Shown here: positions 17,793 to 27,825 of the stretch, in pieces
Numbering within the stretch: the first letter of the stretch is position 1
Layout: every line of letters begins with the position of its first letter
Translations under genes and position numbers: made by a program
NCBI RefSeq assembly: GCF_029837695.1
Contig: NZ_JAOEEA010000002.1
Span: forward strand, 248,001 to 312,000
Reading direction: 5' to 3'
Length of the DNA stretch: 64,000 bases
Source: Pseudomonas sp. GD04019
GTDB taxonomy: Bacteria; Pseudomonadota; Gammaproteobacteria; Pseudomonadales; Pseudomonadaceae
The notes under the pieces: generated by a model
What the model was told of the DNA's origin: nothing
Seen by the model: the letters and a program-made list of their open reading frames with translations, nothing else
The model's database searches: none

Positions 17793-20700
17793 TCAGTGTG
17801 CCGTCGCGGTCGATGCTGCCGGTGCCTTGTCCGGGCTGGCCAGCAGGGTATAGACGCAGGGCAGCACGAACAGGGTGAACAGGGTGCCGATGGACATGCC
17901 GGTGGCGATCACCAGGCCGATATCGTAGCGGCTCACTGCGCCGGCACCGGTGGCGAGGATCAGCGGCACCATGCCGAAGACCATGGCCGCGGTGGTCATC
18001 AGCACCGGGCGCAGGCGGATCGACGCGGCTTCCTCGATCGCCTCGCGCACCGACAGGCCCTTGTCGTGGCGCAGCTGGTTGGCGAACTCGACGATCAGGA
18101 TGCCGTGCTTGCTGATCAGGCCGATCAGCGTCACCAGGCCCACCTGGGTGTAGATGTTCATGCTGGAGAAGCCGAGGAAGATCGGGATCAGCGCGCCGCA
18201 GATCGACAGCGGCACGGTGACCAGGATCACCAGCGGGTCGCGGAAGCTCTCGAACTGCGCTGCCAGCACCAGGAAGATGATCGCCAGGGCCAGGGCGAAG
18301 GTGATGAACAGCGCGCTGCCTTCCTGGATGTACTGGCGCGAGGCGCCGGCGTAGTCGAAGGTATAGCCGCGTGGCGCCTCCTTCTGCGCGATCTGCGCCA
18401 CGGTGTCCACTGCCTCGCCCATGCTGACGATAGGCACGCCCTCGATGATCGCCGCGTTGAGCTGCTGGAACTGCTTGAGCTTGGTCGGCCGCGCACGGTC
18501 GCTAACCTTGATCAGGGTGCCCAGCGGCACCATCTGGCCGCTCTCGCTCTTCACGTGGTAGCTGCTCAGCCAGTTCGGGTTATCGCGGTAGGCGCGCTCG
18601 ACCTGGGCGATCACCTTGTAGCTGCGACCGTCGATGGTGAAGCGGTTGACCTCGCCCTCACCGAGCAGGATGGCCAGGGTGGCGCCCAGGTCCTGCATGG
18701 ACACGCCCATCTGCGCGGCCTTGGCACGGTCGATATCGACCACTACTTCGGGCTTGTCGAACGCCAGGTCGACGTTGAGGAAGGCGAACTTGCCGGACGC
18801 CATGGCCTCCTGCTTGATCTTCTCGGTCACCTGCAGCAGCGACTCGTAGTCGTTCGGCGTGTTGATCACGAACTGGAACGGCAGGCCCTCGCCGGTGCCG
18901 GGCAGGGACGGCAGGTTGAAGCCGAAGATCTGCAGGCCGGGGATGTCGTTGAGACGACCCTGGACGATCGGCAGCAGCTCCATCTGGGTGCGCTCGCGCT
19001 CGCCCCACGGCGTCAGCAGGAAGCCGCCGATGCCCGACTGCACGCCGTCGAAGCCGTTGATCTGGAAGGACGAGTAGTACTCGGGGAACTCCTTGAAGAT
19101 CTTCACGAACTGGTCGGTATAGGCGTTCATGTAGTTCAGGTTGGTCGGCTGCGGCGCGTTGGCGAACAGGAACACGATGCCCTGATCTTCCTCGGGCGCC
19201 AGCTCGCTCTTGGTGAAGCTGAGCAGCACCGGGATCAGGCACATGACGATGATGCCGAACACGATCACCACCGGGCGGGTGTTGAGCGTGCCGTGCAGGG
19301 CCTTCTGGTAGCGGCGCTTGAGCTTGTCGAAGGCCATGTCCAGCTTGTGCGCCAGGCCCGTGGGATTCTCCTCGTGGCGCAGCAGCTTGGAGCACATCAT
19401 CGGCGACAGGGTCAGGGCGACCACGCCGGAGATGATCACCGCGCCAGCCAGGGTCAGGGCGAACTCCTTGAACAGTGCGCCGGTCAGGCCCTCGAGGAAG
19501 CCGATGGGGGCGTACACCGCGGCCAGGGTGATGGTCATCGAGATTACCGGCACGGCGATCTCGCGGGCACCCTCGATGGCCGCATCGAATGGCGTCTTGC
19601 CCTCTTCGATATGGCGGTGGATGTTCTCCACCACCACGATGGCGTCGTCCACCACCAGACCGATGGCCAGGACCATCGCCAGCAGCGTCAGCAGGTTGAT
19701 CGAATAGCCCATCAGCTGCATGAAGAACAGCACGCCGATCATCGACAGCGGGATGGTGATCACCGGGATCAGCACCGAGCGGAACGCGCCGAGGAACAGG
19801 AATACGACCACGATGACGATCAGCACCGCCTCGCCCAGGGTCTTCACCACTTCCTCGATGGAGGCGCGGATGAACTCGGTGGCGTCGTAGGCGATGGAGA
19901 CCTTGAGGTTCGGTGGCAGCTGCGCCTCCAGCTCCGGCAGGATGCCGCGCACATGCTTGATCACATCCAGCGGGTTGGCGCTGGGCGTACCCTTGATAGC
20001 GATGTACACGGAAGGAATGCCGTCGAACGAGCTGATCGAGTCGTAGTTCTCGGCGCCCATCTCCACCCGGGCGATGTCGCGCACCAGCACGCGGCTGTCG
20101 CCGCTGGTCTTCACCGGAATGGCAGCGAAGGCCTCGGCCGACTTCAGGTCGGTGGTGGCGTTGATGCTGGTGACCACGTACTGGCCCTTCACCTCGCCGG
20201 CCGCGGCCAGGAAGTTGTAGCGCTGTACGGCGCTGGTCACGTCCACGGCGGTGATGCCGTAGGCGGCCATCTTCACCGGGTCCAGCCACAGGCGCATGGC
20301 GAACACCTGGTTGCCGAGGATCTCGGCTTCGGCCATGCCGGGCAGGGTGGCCAGCTTGGGCTGGATCACGCGTGACAGGTAGTCGGTGATCTGCGGGTTG
20401 GACAGCTCGTCGCTATAGAAGCTGACGTACATCAGCGCCGAGGCGTCGGCCGCTTCCTTGGACAGCACCGGGTCTTCGGCATCCTGCGGCAGCTGGTTCT
20501 TCACCTCGTTGGCCTTGGCCAGCAGCTCGGTGAACAGCCGGTCGGTATCCGCGCCGATGCGGGCGTAGATGGAGATGGTGGAGAAGTTCTGCTGGCTCGA
20601 CGACGTCATGTAGTCGATGCCTTCGGCACTGGCCAGGCTCTGCTGCAGCGGCTGGGTGATATAGCCCTGGATGGTCTCGGCATTGGCACCGGGGTAGGCG

Positions 20701-20846
20701 GTGGACACCGTGATCAGGGCGTTTTCCATCTGCGGGTACTGGCGGATCACCAGCTTGCTGAAGGCCTGGAAGCCCAGCAGGATGATCAGCAGGCTGACCA
20801 CGGTCGCCAGGACCGGGCGCCGGATGAACGGATCTGTGAAAGCCAT
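17793..20846 (-). CDS. mexW: RND multidrug efflux transporter MexW
   Basis: A 1017-residue inner-membrane RND pump of the HAE1 family with twelve expected TM helices in two halves. It begins MAFTDPFIRRPVLATVVSLL. The proton-relay Asp pair is visible in GLVVDDAIVVVEN, and ISKHGILIVEFANQ holds the matching TM10 Lys. Order and strand next to the adaptor gene fit MexVW, which uses OprM as outer channel; no outer-membrane factor gene lies here. It is 23 bases downstream of mexV. Confidence 0.88.
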   Translation of the reverse strand: MAFTDPFIRRPVLATVVSLLIILLGFQAFSKLVIRQYPQMENALITVSTAYPGANAETIQGYITQPLQQSLASAEGIDYMTSSSQQNFSTISIYARIGADTDRLFTELLAKANEVKNQLPQDAEDPVLSKEAADASALMYVSFYSDELSNPQITDYLSRVIQPKLATLPGMAEAEILGNQVFAMRLWLDPVKMAAYGITAVDVTSAVQRYNFLAAAGEVKGQYVVTSINATTDLKSAEAFAAIPVKTSGDSRVLVRDIARVEMGAENYDSISSFDGIPSVYIAIKGTPSANPLDVIKHVRGILPELEAQLPPNLKVSIAYDATEFIRASIEEVVKTLGEAVLIVIVVVFLFLGAFRSVLIPVITIPLSMIGVLFFMQLMGYSINLLTLLAMVLAIGLVVDDAIVVVENIHRHIEEGKTPFDAAIEGAREIAVPVISMTITLAAVYAPIGFLEGLTGALFKEFALTLAGAVIISGVVALTLSPMMCSKLLRHEENPTGLAHKLDMAFDKLKRRYQKALHGTLNTRPVVIVFGIIVMCLIPVLLSFTKSELAPEEDQGIVFLFANAPQPTNLNYMNAYTDQFVKIFKEFPEYYSSFQINGFDGVQSGIGGFLLTPWGERERTQMELLPIVQGRLNDIPGLQIFGFNLPSLPGTGEGLPFQFVINTPNDYESLLQVTEKIKQEAMASGKFAFLNVDLAFDKPEVVVDIDRAKAAQMGVSMQDLGATLAILLGEGEVNRFTIDGRSYKVIAQVERAYRDNPNWLSSYHVKSESGQMVPLGTLIKVSDRARPTKLKQFQQLNAAIIEGVPIVSMGEAVDTVAQIAQKEAPRGYTFDYAGASRQYIQEGSALFITFALALAIIFLVLAAQFESFRDPLVILVTVPLSICGALIPIFLGFSSMNIYTQVGLVTLIGLISKHGILIVEFANQLRHDKGLSVREAIEEAASIRLRPVLMTTAAMVFGMVPLILATGAGAVSRYDIGLVIATGMSIGTLFTLFVLPCVYTLLASPDKAPAASTATAH

Positions 20847-20869
20847 AACGGGTTCCTTGGCGTCGAGTC

Positions 20870-22018
20870 TTACTGCTCGACGCTGGCTTGGGTGTCCTTG
20901 GTCAGGGACTGGTCATCGATGACAGTGACGTGGGCGCCGTTGTCCAGCTTGAGCTGGCCGGCAGTGACCACGCGCTCGCCGGCCTTCAGGCCCTTGCGCA
21001 CCAGCACAACGCCAGCGCGGCGCTCGCCGGTCTCGACGAAGCGGCGCTCGACCGCCAGTTGGGTCTGGCCCTTGTCATCTTTCACCAGGGCACCCTGGTC
21101 GTCCTTCTGCTCGCCGATCACGTACACCGAGTTGCCGTACAGGGTGTAGGTGATGGCGGTTTCCGGCACCACGACCTGGGTCTTCTCGCCCGGCAGCAGC
21201 ACCTCGAGGTTGGCGAACATGCCCGGCAGCAGTTTGTTGTCCGGGTTCGGCAGCGTGGCGCGGACCTGCACGTTGCGGGTGTTTTCCTCGACCTTGGGGT
21301 TGAGGGCGCTGATCTCGCCCTCGAAGACTTCGCCCGGATAGGCGGCGACCGACAGGCGCACGCGCTGGCCGATGGCCAGCTGCGGGTAGTCCTGCTCGGG
21401 CAGGAAGAAGTCGACGTACAGCTTGGACAGGTCCTGCAGGGTGGCGAAGTAGGTGCCCGGGCTCAGGTAGGCGCCGGTGTCCACCTGACGAATGCCGATG
21501 GTGCCGGCGAACGGCGCCAGTATGCGCTTCTTGTCCAGCTCGGCCTTGAGCTGGGAGACGCTCGCCTCGGCCTTGAGCAGTTCGGCGTTGAGGCGGTCGA
21601 ACTCGCTCTTGGAGATGGCCTGCTTGCCGGCGATTTTCTTGCCGCGCTCGTACTCGACGCGGGCCAGGGCGCGCACCGCCTCGGCGGTGGCGAGGATCGC
21701 GCGCTCCACTTCGCTGTCCAGCTGCAGCAGCGGCTGACCGACAGTGACCTTCTCGCCGGACTGGAACAGTACTTCCTTGACCGTACCCTCCACCTCGGAG
21801 GTCAGGTCCACGCCCTGGAAGGCCTTGAGCGTGCCGATGGCCGGCAGGAGGCTCTGCCAGGGCTTCTCTTCGGCGACGGCGGCAGACACGCTGATGGCCG
21901 GCTGTGGGCCGGAGAACATCTGGATCTGCTGGTAAATGGAGAAGCCTTTGTAGGCGGCGAGGGCGAGCACCACGACGAGTACCACGCCCAGCATGATGAG
22001 CATGCGGCGGAGCAACAT
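20870..22018 (-). CDS. mexV: RND efflux periplasmic adaptor MexV
   Basis: A 382-residue membrane-fusion protein. An N-terminal hydrophobic anchor (about 5-25) is followed by the biotinyl-lipoyl half motifs, a coiled-coil hairpin (about 95-150, QAISKSEFDRLNAELLKAEA) and the beta-barrel (GTIGIRQVDTGAYLSPG). It links MexW to an outer-membrane channel. AAGGA lies about 8 bases before the ATG. A palindrome overlaps its proposed promoter. Confidence 0.88.
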   Translation of the reverse strand: MLLRRMLIMLGVVLVVVLALAAYKGFSIYQQIQMFSGPQPAISVSAAVAEEKPWQSLLPAIGTLKAFQGVDLTSEVEGTVKEVLFQSGEKVTVGQPLLQLDSEVERAILATAEAVRALARVEYERGKKIAGKQAISKSEFDRLNAELLKAEASVSQLKAELDKKRILAPFAGTIGIRQVDTGAYLSPGTYFATLQDLSKLYVDFFLPEQDYPQLAIGQRVRLSVAAYPGEVFEGEISALNPKVEENTRNVQVRATLPNPDNKLLPGMFANLEVLLPGEKTQVVVPETAITYTLYGNSVYVIGEQKDDQGALVKDDKGQTQLAVERRFVETGERRAGVVLVRKGLKAGERVVTAGQLKLDNGAHVTVIDDQSLTKDTQASVEQ

Positions 22019-22068
22019 ATTCCGAATCCTTGGCGAGGCGGAGAGGGCCTGGAATAGGCGAAGGTGGC

Positions 22069-22097
22069 ACCTTAGTGCGACTTGACCATCAAGTCAA
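22069..22097 (-). promoter_or_regulatory. Candidate mexVW promoter with palindromic operator
   Basis: On the minus strand TTGACT (complement of 22092-22097) and TAAGGT (complement of 22069-22074) are 17 bases apart. A perfect 17-base palindrome, GACTTGA-CCA-TCAAGTC (22079-22095), covers the -35 and half of the spacer, a position suited to a repressor or a MerR-type activator. No regulator gene is adjacent. Confidence 0.55.
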
Positions 22098-22205
22098 AAG
22101 CTTGGCGTTTGCAAAAGATTGCGTCGTTATTGTCGCGCAATGCAGCGTCGCGCGAACCGCACAGATGGATGAGAAATCGGTACTTCCCTGTACCGATTCA
22201 GAGCC

Positions 22206-23831
22206 TCAGGCGCCCAGGCGCTGGGTCACTTCGCTGAGTTCGCCGGACAGGCTGCGCAGGGTATGGCTGGCGGCCTGGGTACGCTCGACGTTCTCCTGGT
22301 TGGAGCTGGCGATGGCGGTGATCTCGGTGAGGTTGCGCGAGATGTCCTCGGCCACCGAGGTTTGTTCCTCGGCGGCGGTGGCGATCTGCCGATTCATGTC
22401 GCGAATCGCCTCCACCGCACCGGTGATGCGCTGCAGCATGGCGCCGGCCTCGGTCACCTGGGTCACGCCTTCCTCGCTGCGGTTCTGCCCGCTCTCGATG
22501 GCGCGCACGGCATTCAGCGCGCCGGATTGCACGGTGTCGATGATCTGATGGATCTCGGCGGTGGACTCGGCGGTACGCTGGGCCAGGGTGCGCACCTCGT
22601 CGGCCACCACGGCGAAGCCGCGCCCCTGCTCGCCGGCGCGGGCGGCCTCGATGGCGGCGTTGAGGGCCAGCAGGTTAGTCTGCTCGGCGATGCCGCGGAT
22701 CACTTCCAGCACCTTGCCGATGCGGCCGCTGTCGGCCTCCAGGCGGCGGATCACCTCGGCGGTGTTGGCGATCTCTCCGCGCATGCCGGTGATGGTCTGG
22801 ATGGTCGACTCCATCACCCGGCCGCCCTGGCGTGCCGAGCTGTCGGCGTCGTCGGCGGCGTGTGCGGCCTCGGCGGCATGGCGTGCCACCTCCTGGGCCG
22901 TGGCCGACATCTGGTGCATGGCGGTGGCGACCTGGTCGGTGCGCTCGAACTGCTCATTGATGCCCAGCGTCATGCGCGAGGCGATCTGGTTCAGCTCGCC
23001 GCTGGCGTTGTCCAGGTTGCCGCTGCTCAGGCGCAGGCTGTCGGTGGTGGCGGCGAGGAAGTCGCGCAGGGTGTTGGAGGCGATGGCTAGCATGCCCAGT
23101 TCGTCCTGGCGGGTGGCCTCGACACGCTGGCCGAAGTTGCCGTGGCTGAGCTGGTCGACATGGGTAATCAGATGGCGGATCGGGATGATCAGGTGGCGGT
23201 TGACCAGCCACAGGCTGAACAGGGCGATCACCACGCTGGCGGCGAGCATGACCAGCGTGCCCAGGGTGATGGTGCGGTCGGCGCTGGCGTTGATCTGCTC
23301 GGCCTGCTCGATGCTCTGCTCGCGCAGGTGGTCGACCAGGGCGGTCATCTGCTCGCTGGCGGCGCGGTCGATGCCCTTGACCGCGGCATCGCCGGCCTTG
23401 GCGTCACCGTTGGCGGCGACGAAGGCATCGCGGCCCTTGCGGTAATTGACGCCTAGGCTCTGGTGTTCGCTACGCAGGCGGTCCACCTGGCCCTTCAGCG
23501 TGGCATCGTCCTTGGCCTCCTGGGACAGCTCGCCGAGGATGTCCTGGACCTTGCGCTCCTGGGCCTCGAACTGGCCCCAGTACTTGTTCAGGTTCTCGGC
23601 ATCCTGGCCGCGCAGCAGGACGTTCTTCCATTCCTGCACCTGGATCTTGAATTCGACGTTGGCCGAGTCGATCAGGCGGGCGGCCTGCAGCGGGCCGTCG
23701 AGCAGGCCGCGGTAGGCGTGCATGCCGCTGGAGAGGAAGCTGAAGCAGGCCAGGGCGGTGATCAGGATCAGCGCCAGGCTGCCGCCGAGCAGAGCGAGGA
23801 TCTGCGCGCGCAGGGATTTCTGCAGGAACAT
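22206..23831 (-). CDS. Methyl-accepting chemotaxis protein
   Basis: A 541-residue chemoreceptor. TM1 (about 8-30) and TM2 (about 185-208) enclose a mainly helical periplasmic ligand domain of about 155 residues with [18 protein letters not shown], which looks like a four-helix-bundle sensor. HAMP and a signalling domain follow, with the hairpin tip [20 protein letters not shown] near residue 400. The ligand is unknown and no CheB/CheR-docking pentapeptide is seen at the C-terminus. ATG at 23831 with GAGG upstream fits the TM1 start; the frame is open further upstream through hairpins and is not coding. Confidence 0.92.
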   Translation of the reverse strand: MFLQKSLRAQILALLGGSLALILITALACFSFLSSGMHAYRGLLDGPLQAARLIDSANVEFKIQVQEWKNVLLRGQDAENLNKYWGQFEAQERKVQDILGELSQEAKDDATLKGQVDRLRSEHQSLGVNYRKGRDAFVAANGDAKAGDAAVKGIDRAASEQMTALVDHLREQSIEQAEQINASADRTITLGTLVMLAASVVIALFSLWLVNRHLIIPIRHLITHVDQLSHGNFGQRVEATRQDELGMLAIASNTLRDFLAATTDSLRLSSGNLDNASGELNQIASRMTLGINEQFERTDQVATAMHQMSATAQEVARHAAEAAHAADDADSSARQGGRVMESTIQTITGMRGEIANTAEVIRRLEADSGRIGKVLEVIRGIAEQTNLLALNAAIEAARAGEQGRGFAVVADEVRTLAQRTAESTAEIHQIIDTVQSGALNAVRAIESGQNRSEEGVTQVTEAGAMLQRITGAVEAIRDMNRQIATAAEEQTSVAEDISRNLTEITAIASSNQENVERTQAASHTLRSLSGELSEVTQRLGA

Positions 23832-23862
23832 GGGGATAAGCCTCTTCGGGGGGTGACTGCCC

Positions 23863-23884
23863 CCGGCGCTCGGGTGAGCGCCGG
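23863..23884 (-). promoter_or_regulatory. Perfect hairpin in the chemoreceptor 5' leader
   Basis: CCGGCGCTC (23863-23871) and GAGCGCCGG (23876-23884) pair perfectly around a 4-base loop, 32 bases before the start codon. There is no U-tract, so it is a leader structure rather than a terminator. Confidence 0.5.
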
Positions 23885-23909
23885 AACTGCGGATATCCCT
23901 ATCACCCGG

Positions 23910-23935
23910 CCATGAAAAACCGGCGACACCGGCCG
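23910..23935 (-). terminator. Likely terminator of the imelysin/DUF1513 operon
   Basis: Read on the minus strand, GCCGGCCGGTGTCGCCGG folds into a GC stem and is followed by TTTTTC, about 85 bases past the DUF1513 stop and ahead of the chemoreceptor gene. Confidence 0.55.
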
Positions 23936-24016
23936 GCGGAAGCCGGCACGAGTGCAACGTGCAGTTCAGTATAGGTCGGCCGCGCTACGCTGGCCTTTAG
24001 CCGCATCTAGCTATTT

Positions 24017-25126
24017 TCAGGCCAGGCGCAGATGGTTGTCCCATAGCCCTGCCGGCAGCTCCAGCGGGCGCCCGGCGATCTGCTCGCCGCGGCAGTCGTA
24101 CAGGCGGCAGCGGCCCTGGCCGGAGGTGACCACGAAGCCGTCGGCCACCGCGCCGACGCCGGCGCAGTCCGGCAGCGGCGCATCGAGCAGCAGCTCGGTG
24201 CTGTCCAGATTCCAGATGAAGAAGCGGTTGCCGCGCGGTGCGGTGAGCGCCAGCAGACGCAGCTCGTCGTGGATCGCCAGGCTGGCGGTGTACTGGTTCA
24301 TCGCCACGCGCTGCGCCTCGCCCAGCGGGAAGGGCTGGAAGGCCTGGCCCGGGCGCTTGATCGCCAGCAGCGGCGCGGCATCCTGGGGGTCGCCCTCGTA
24401 CTGCTGGCCGGAGACGATGGTGCCGTCCGCCGCCACGGCCAGGTGGCGCACGCTGTTCATCCGCTCGGGCAGCTGCTCCTTGCTGATCAGCGTGCCGTCG
24501 CGGTGCATCAGCACCAGGCTCGGCTCCATGGCGTCGAGGTTCATCATCACCCGGCTGTCGGCCTCGGTGCGGATGCCGCCGTTGGCTACCACCAGTTCTT
24601 CGCCGCCGGGCAGCCACAGCAGCTGGTGCGGGCCCAGACCATGGGTGCTGCGCTCGGCGACGCGCTCCAGGTGCTCGCCCTGCAGGCGGTAGACACCGAG
24701 TACGCCGCGGCCGGGCTGGCTGGTGTCGTTCTCGGTGCTGTAGAACCACTCGCCGCCCTTGTGGAACACGCCGTGGCCGTAGAAATGCCGCTCGGCCGGC
24801 GAGGCGATGGTCTGCAGCAGGCGGCCGTCGCGGGTGTCGATCAGGTAGCTCTCGCGGCTGGGCCGGCGGCCGACGAACACCGCCAGCGGCAGGCTGGGGT
24901 GCGGCACCACGTCATGGCAGCGCTCGCTCACGCGGGTGGCGAAGGCCTTGCTGCCGTCCAGGCGGTAGCCCACGGCGTAGTGGTGGCCGTCGCTGTCGTC
25001 GCGCGCCGACAACAACAGGGGCTGCGTACCGTGGCCGATCAGCTTCCAACCGCCCAATGCGCCGGTCGTCAGGGCGCCGGCGGCCAGGGCCAGGCCGCCG
25101 AGGCCGAGAAAGGCTCTGCGCTTCAT
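24017..25126 (-). CDS. DUF1513 Tat-exported beta-propeller protein
   Basis: A 369-residue protein with a twin-arginine signal (KRRAFLGLGGLALAAG, residues 2-17) and a repetitive body with propeller-like blades, for example HGVFHKGGEWFYSTENDT and HRDGTLISKEQLP. This is DUF1513, always seen as the last gene of the imelysin/di-haem iron operon. Tat export suggests a cofactor bound in the cytoplasm or a fast-folding protein. It begins directly next to the stop of the imelysin gene with no gap. Confidence 0.82.
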   Translation of the reverse strand: MKRRAFLGLGGLALAAGALTTGALGGWKLIGHGTQPLLLSARDDSDGHHYAVGYRLDGSKAFATRVSERCHDVVPHPSLPLAVFVGRRPSRESYLIDTRDGRLLQTIASPAERHFYGHGVFHKGGEWFYSTENDTSQPGRGVLGVYRLQGEHLERVAERSTHGLGPHQLLWLPGGEELVVANGGIRTEADSRVMMNLDAMEPSLVLMHRDGTLISKEQLPERMNSVRHLAVAADGTIVSGQQYEGDPQDAAPLLAIKRPGQAFQPFPLGEAQRVAMNQYTASLAIHDELRLLALTAPRGNRFFIWNLDSTELLLDAPLPDCAGVGAVADGFVVTSGQGRCRLYDCRGEQIAGRPLELPAGLWDNHLRLA

Positions 25127-26188
25127 TCAATCACCGTCGTGGGCGTTGAAGCCCAGCTGGATGCCGAGGGCCTTGGCCAGTTCGCCGCCCTGCAGGCGGT
25201 GCAGCTTGTTGAGTTCGTCGTAGAAGGCATTCAACTCGGCGCGGCCGGCCTCGTCGGCGAGCAGCTCGCCGAGCGGGCGCTGCAGCGCAGCCAGTTGCTG
25301 GCGGGTGTTGGCGTACTGCTGGTCGATGCTGGCGACCAGGGCCTGCTGGTCGTCGCCGAGCAGGCTGCGCACGCCATCCTTGTTGCCGCCCAGCCACAGG
25401 CGTTCGGCGCTGGCGACGCTGGCGGCGAGGCTGGCCAGGCTGGCGTTGCTGCGCCAGAACTCGGCCTGGTACGGCTGCGGTACACCCTTGCTCTGGCGGC
25501 CGAGGGCGGCGCCGAGCTTCTTCTTCAGGCCGTCGATGGCGTTGACCTGGGCGCGCAGCAGTTCGGCCACGGCCTCGGGGGCCTCGGCGTAGCGGGCGTT
25601 GGGGAACTCCTTGAGCTGGGCGGCCATGCCGCCTTCGGCCTGCCACTGGCCGAGCACGTCGGCGGAGAGCTTCTGCTGGTGCTCGCCGATGGCGCTCAGC
25701 AGCGGGCAGTAGCGGGTCTTCTGCGCGGCATCGGAGAGGTCGATGCCCGCATCGAACAGCACGTATTCATAGGCGGTCAGGCCCTGCACCACCACGCTGG
25801 CCTTCTCCACATCGGCCTGGGTCAGCTGCGGCTTGTTCTTTAGCAGAGCTTCCACCTGGCGCTGCACCAGGTTCTTCTTGTCCGGCCAGAACTGCACCTG
25901 CCAGGCGCGGTTGCCTTCGGCCAGCGGGCCGACCAGCAACGGCTGCAGGGCGGCCCAGCTGGCGACATCGGTGAGGAACGCCTGCTGCGCGTCGCCCAGC
26001 TCCTGTTTGCCTGCGCAGAATGCCTTGGCGCTCTCGGCCAGTTGCTGGTTGGACTGGTGCCAGGCGCTATAGGCCGGCAGCAGCACGCCGTCGACCAGGG
26101 CGGCGCTGGTGCGCTGTTGCGGGTCCTGCGGGCTGCAGGCGCTGAGGCCCAGGGCGAGCAGGGCGATGGCAATAGGGGAACGGGGCAT
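25127..26188 (-). CDS. Imelysin-family lipoprotein (variant motif)
   Basis: A 353-residue imelysin-like lipoprotein. The signal peptide ends at the lipobox LGLSAC (Cys near 16). The usual imelysin GxHxxE is here GLTAYE near residue 136, so the His is replaced while Gly and Glu stay. Imelysins are tied to periplasmic iron handling rather than proven proteolysis. ATG at 26188 follows the di-haem gene by 10 bases with GGAG upstream; longer upstream frames overlap that gene. Confidence 0.85.
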   Translation of the reverse strand: MPRSPIAIALLALGLSACSPQDPQQRTSAALVDGVLLPAYSAWHQSNQQLAESAKAFCAGKQELGDAQQAFLTDVASWAALQPLLVGPLAEGNRAWQVQFWPDKKNLVQRQVEALLKNKPQLTQADVEKASVVVQGLTAYEYVLFDAGIDLSDAAQKTRYCPLLSAIGEHQQKLSADVLGQWQAEGGMAAQLKEFPNARYAEAPEAVAELLRAQVNAIDGLKKKLGAALGRQSKGVPQPYQAEFWRSNASLASLAASVASAERLWLGGNKDGVRSLLGDDQQALVASIDQQYANTRQQLAALQRPLGELLADEAGRAELNAFYDELNKLHRLQGGELAKALGIQLGFNAHDGD

Positions 26189-26198
26189 TCCGGGCTCC

Positions 26199-27611
26199 TT
26201 ACAGGGAGTTGAGGAAGGCCAGCAGCGCACCGCGCTCGCTGGCGTCGAAATCGATGACGGCCTGCCTGGCGCTCTGCGCCTCGCCGCCGTGCCAGAGGAT
26301 GGCCTCCAGCAGGTTGCGCGCGCGGCCGTCGTGGAGGAACTGGGTGTGGCCATTGACGGCCTGGGTCAGGCCGATGCCCCACAGCGGCGCGGTGCGCCAC
26401 TGGCTGCCGCTGGCCTGGAACTCCGGCCGGCCATCGGCCAGGCCCTCGCCCATGTCGTGCAGCAGCATATCGGTATAGGGGCGAATGGTCTGGTTGGCCA
26501 GTTCCGGCTCCGCGGCATCGGCGGCGGTGACGAAGCTGGGGATGTGGCATTGCTGGCAACCGGCGTCGCTGAACAGCTGCTTGCCGCGGCGCACTTCCAA
26601 CTCGTCCACGCCACGGCGTGCCGGGACCGCCAGGTTGCGGGTGTAGAACAGCACGTTGGCGAGGATGTTGGGGCTGACCTCGGGCTTGCCGCCATCGGGC
26701 ATGCCGCGGCAGTCGGTCTGGGTGGCACTGCAGTCGTCCTGCGGCAGCAGCGCGGTGGTCAGACCCATGTCGCCGGCGAAGGCATGCGCGTTCTGCTGGT
26801 TGAGGCTGGGCTGGCCGGCCTTCCAGCCGAAGCGGCCGAGCACCTGCTGGCCGCTGACGTCATCGTGCACGCGGTTGGGCGTGCCACGGATGCCATCGCC
26901 ATCGCGGTCATCCGGGTCGGCATTGGCCAGGATCGCCGCCTCGGGAATCGCTTCCAGCAGGCCGAGGCCGATCATCGGCGGCGCCACGCGGGCGGAGAAC
27001 AGGGTGTCGGGATGCAGCGCGCCGTAGCCCAGCTTGCTGATGAGCAGGCGCGGCTTGCGTAGCTCGACGGCGGTTCCGTCGGCGAGCGTCACCGTCTGCA
27101 GGTCGTAGTCGATCCGCACCTTGCCCTCGGGCGCCGCGCCAGGGTTGCTCATGTCCTGCAGCTGGCCGCCGTACACCGGCTCCGGCACTACGCCCAGGCG
27201 TTGGCGCAGCTCGGCGTGGGCCGGCGAGTCGTCGCCCTTGATGGACAGGCGCACCAGCATGGAGGCGGCGCTGAGCGCATCGCGCTGCGGCGGATGACCG
27301 CGGCCGTCCTTGATGTGGCAGTTCTGGCAGGCGTTGGTATTGAACAGCGGGCCGAGACCGTCGCGCGCCGTGGTGGTGGCCGGCGCGATTACCCAGGGAT
27401 TGCGGAAGAAGCTGTTGCCCACGGCGAAGTCCAGACGCCGCGACGGCGCGAGGTTGGCAGAGGGCAGGGAGAAGGCGTTCTGGTCGCTCTGGCGCACCGT
27501 GGTGGCGCCACCGGACAGCGCCTCGCCCGGCTCGGCGGGAGGCGGCGTGCGCTCACAGGCCGCCAGGGCAAAGGCCAGCGGCAAAAAACAAAGGCGCAGC
27601 GGCGAGAGCAT
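26199..27611 (-). CDS. Di-haem cytochrome c oxidoreductase-like lipoprotein (DUF1111)
   Basis: A 470-residue periplasmic lipoprotein (lipobox ALAAC). It has two c-type haem sites, CQNCH at residues 95-99 and CQQCH near 352-356, and matches the DUF1111 di-haem family, sometimes annotated thiol oxidoreductase. Its place between two imelysins suggests redox cycling of iron in the periplasm. A terminator separates it from icmP, so it may have its own promoter in the 27612-27770 gap or depend on readthrough; I see no clear Fur site there. Confidence 0.85.
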   Translation of the reverse strand: MLSPLRLCFLPLAFALAACERTPPPAEPGEALSGGATTVRQSDQNAFSLPSANLAPSRRLDFAVGNSFFRNPWVIAPATTTARDGLGPLFNTNACQNCHIKDGRGHPPQRDALSAASMLVRLSIKGDDSPAHAELRQRLGVVPEPVYGGQLQDMSNPGAAPEGKVRIDYDLQTVTLADGTAVELRKPRLLISKLGYGALHPDTLFSARVAPPMIGLGLLEAIPEAAILANADPDDRDGDGIRGTPNRVHDDVSGQQVLGRFGWKAGQPSLNQQNAHAFAGDMGLTTALLPQDDCSATQTDCRGMPDGGKPEVSPNILANVLFYTRNLAVPARRGVDELEVRRGKQLFSDAGCQQCHIPSFVTAADAAEPELANQTIRPYTDMLLHDMGEGLADGRPEFQASGSQWRTAPLWGIGLTQAVNGHTQFLHDGRARNLLEAILWHGGEAQSARQAVIDFDASERGALLAFLNSL

Positions 27612-27771
27612 CGCGGAAAACCTGGACGGCCAATCAGGCCGGCAATCTTAGCAGGCTAAGGGAAGTCAAATAAGAGGAATTAGCGTTTGTGCCGGGGCCA
27701 GATTGTCGCGGGCATAAAGCGGTCGGGAGCAGTGTTGCGCGTCGCGTGGTGCGGGCCAGAAAAAGGCAGGC

Positions 27772-27806
27772 AAAAAAAACGGATGCGCCTTGTGGGCGCA
27801 TCCGTC
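27772..27806 (-). terminator. Rho-independent terminator of icmP
   Basis: ACGGATGCGCC (27779-27789) pairs with GGCGCATCCGT (27795-27805). On the minus strand the stem is followed by a run of eight T (the As at 27772-27779). Confidence 0.9.
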
Positions 27807-27825
27807 CTGGACAGCTCTGCGGGTA

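Noticed and set aside
17796..20375. 859-codon open frame opposite mexW
   Set aside because: His/Asp/Gln-rich shadow of the RND gene with no recognisable domain.
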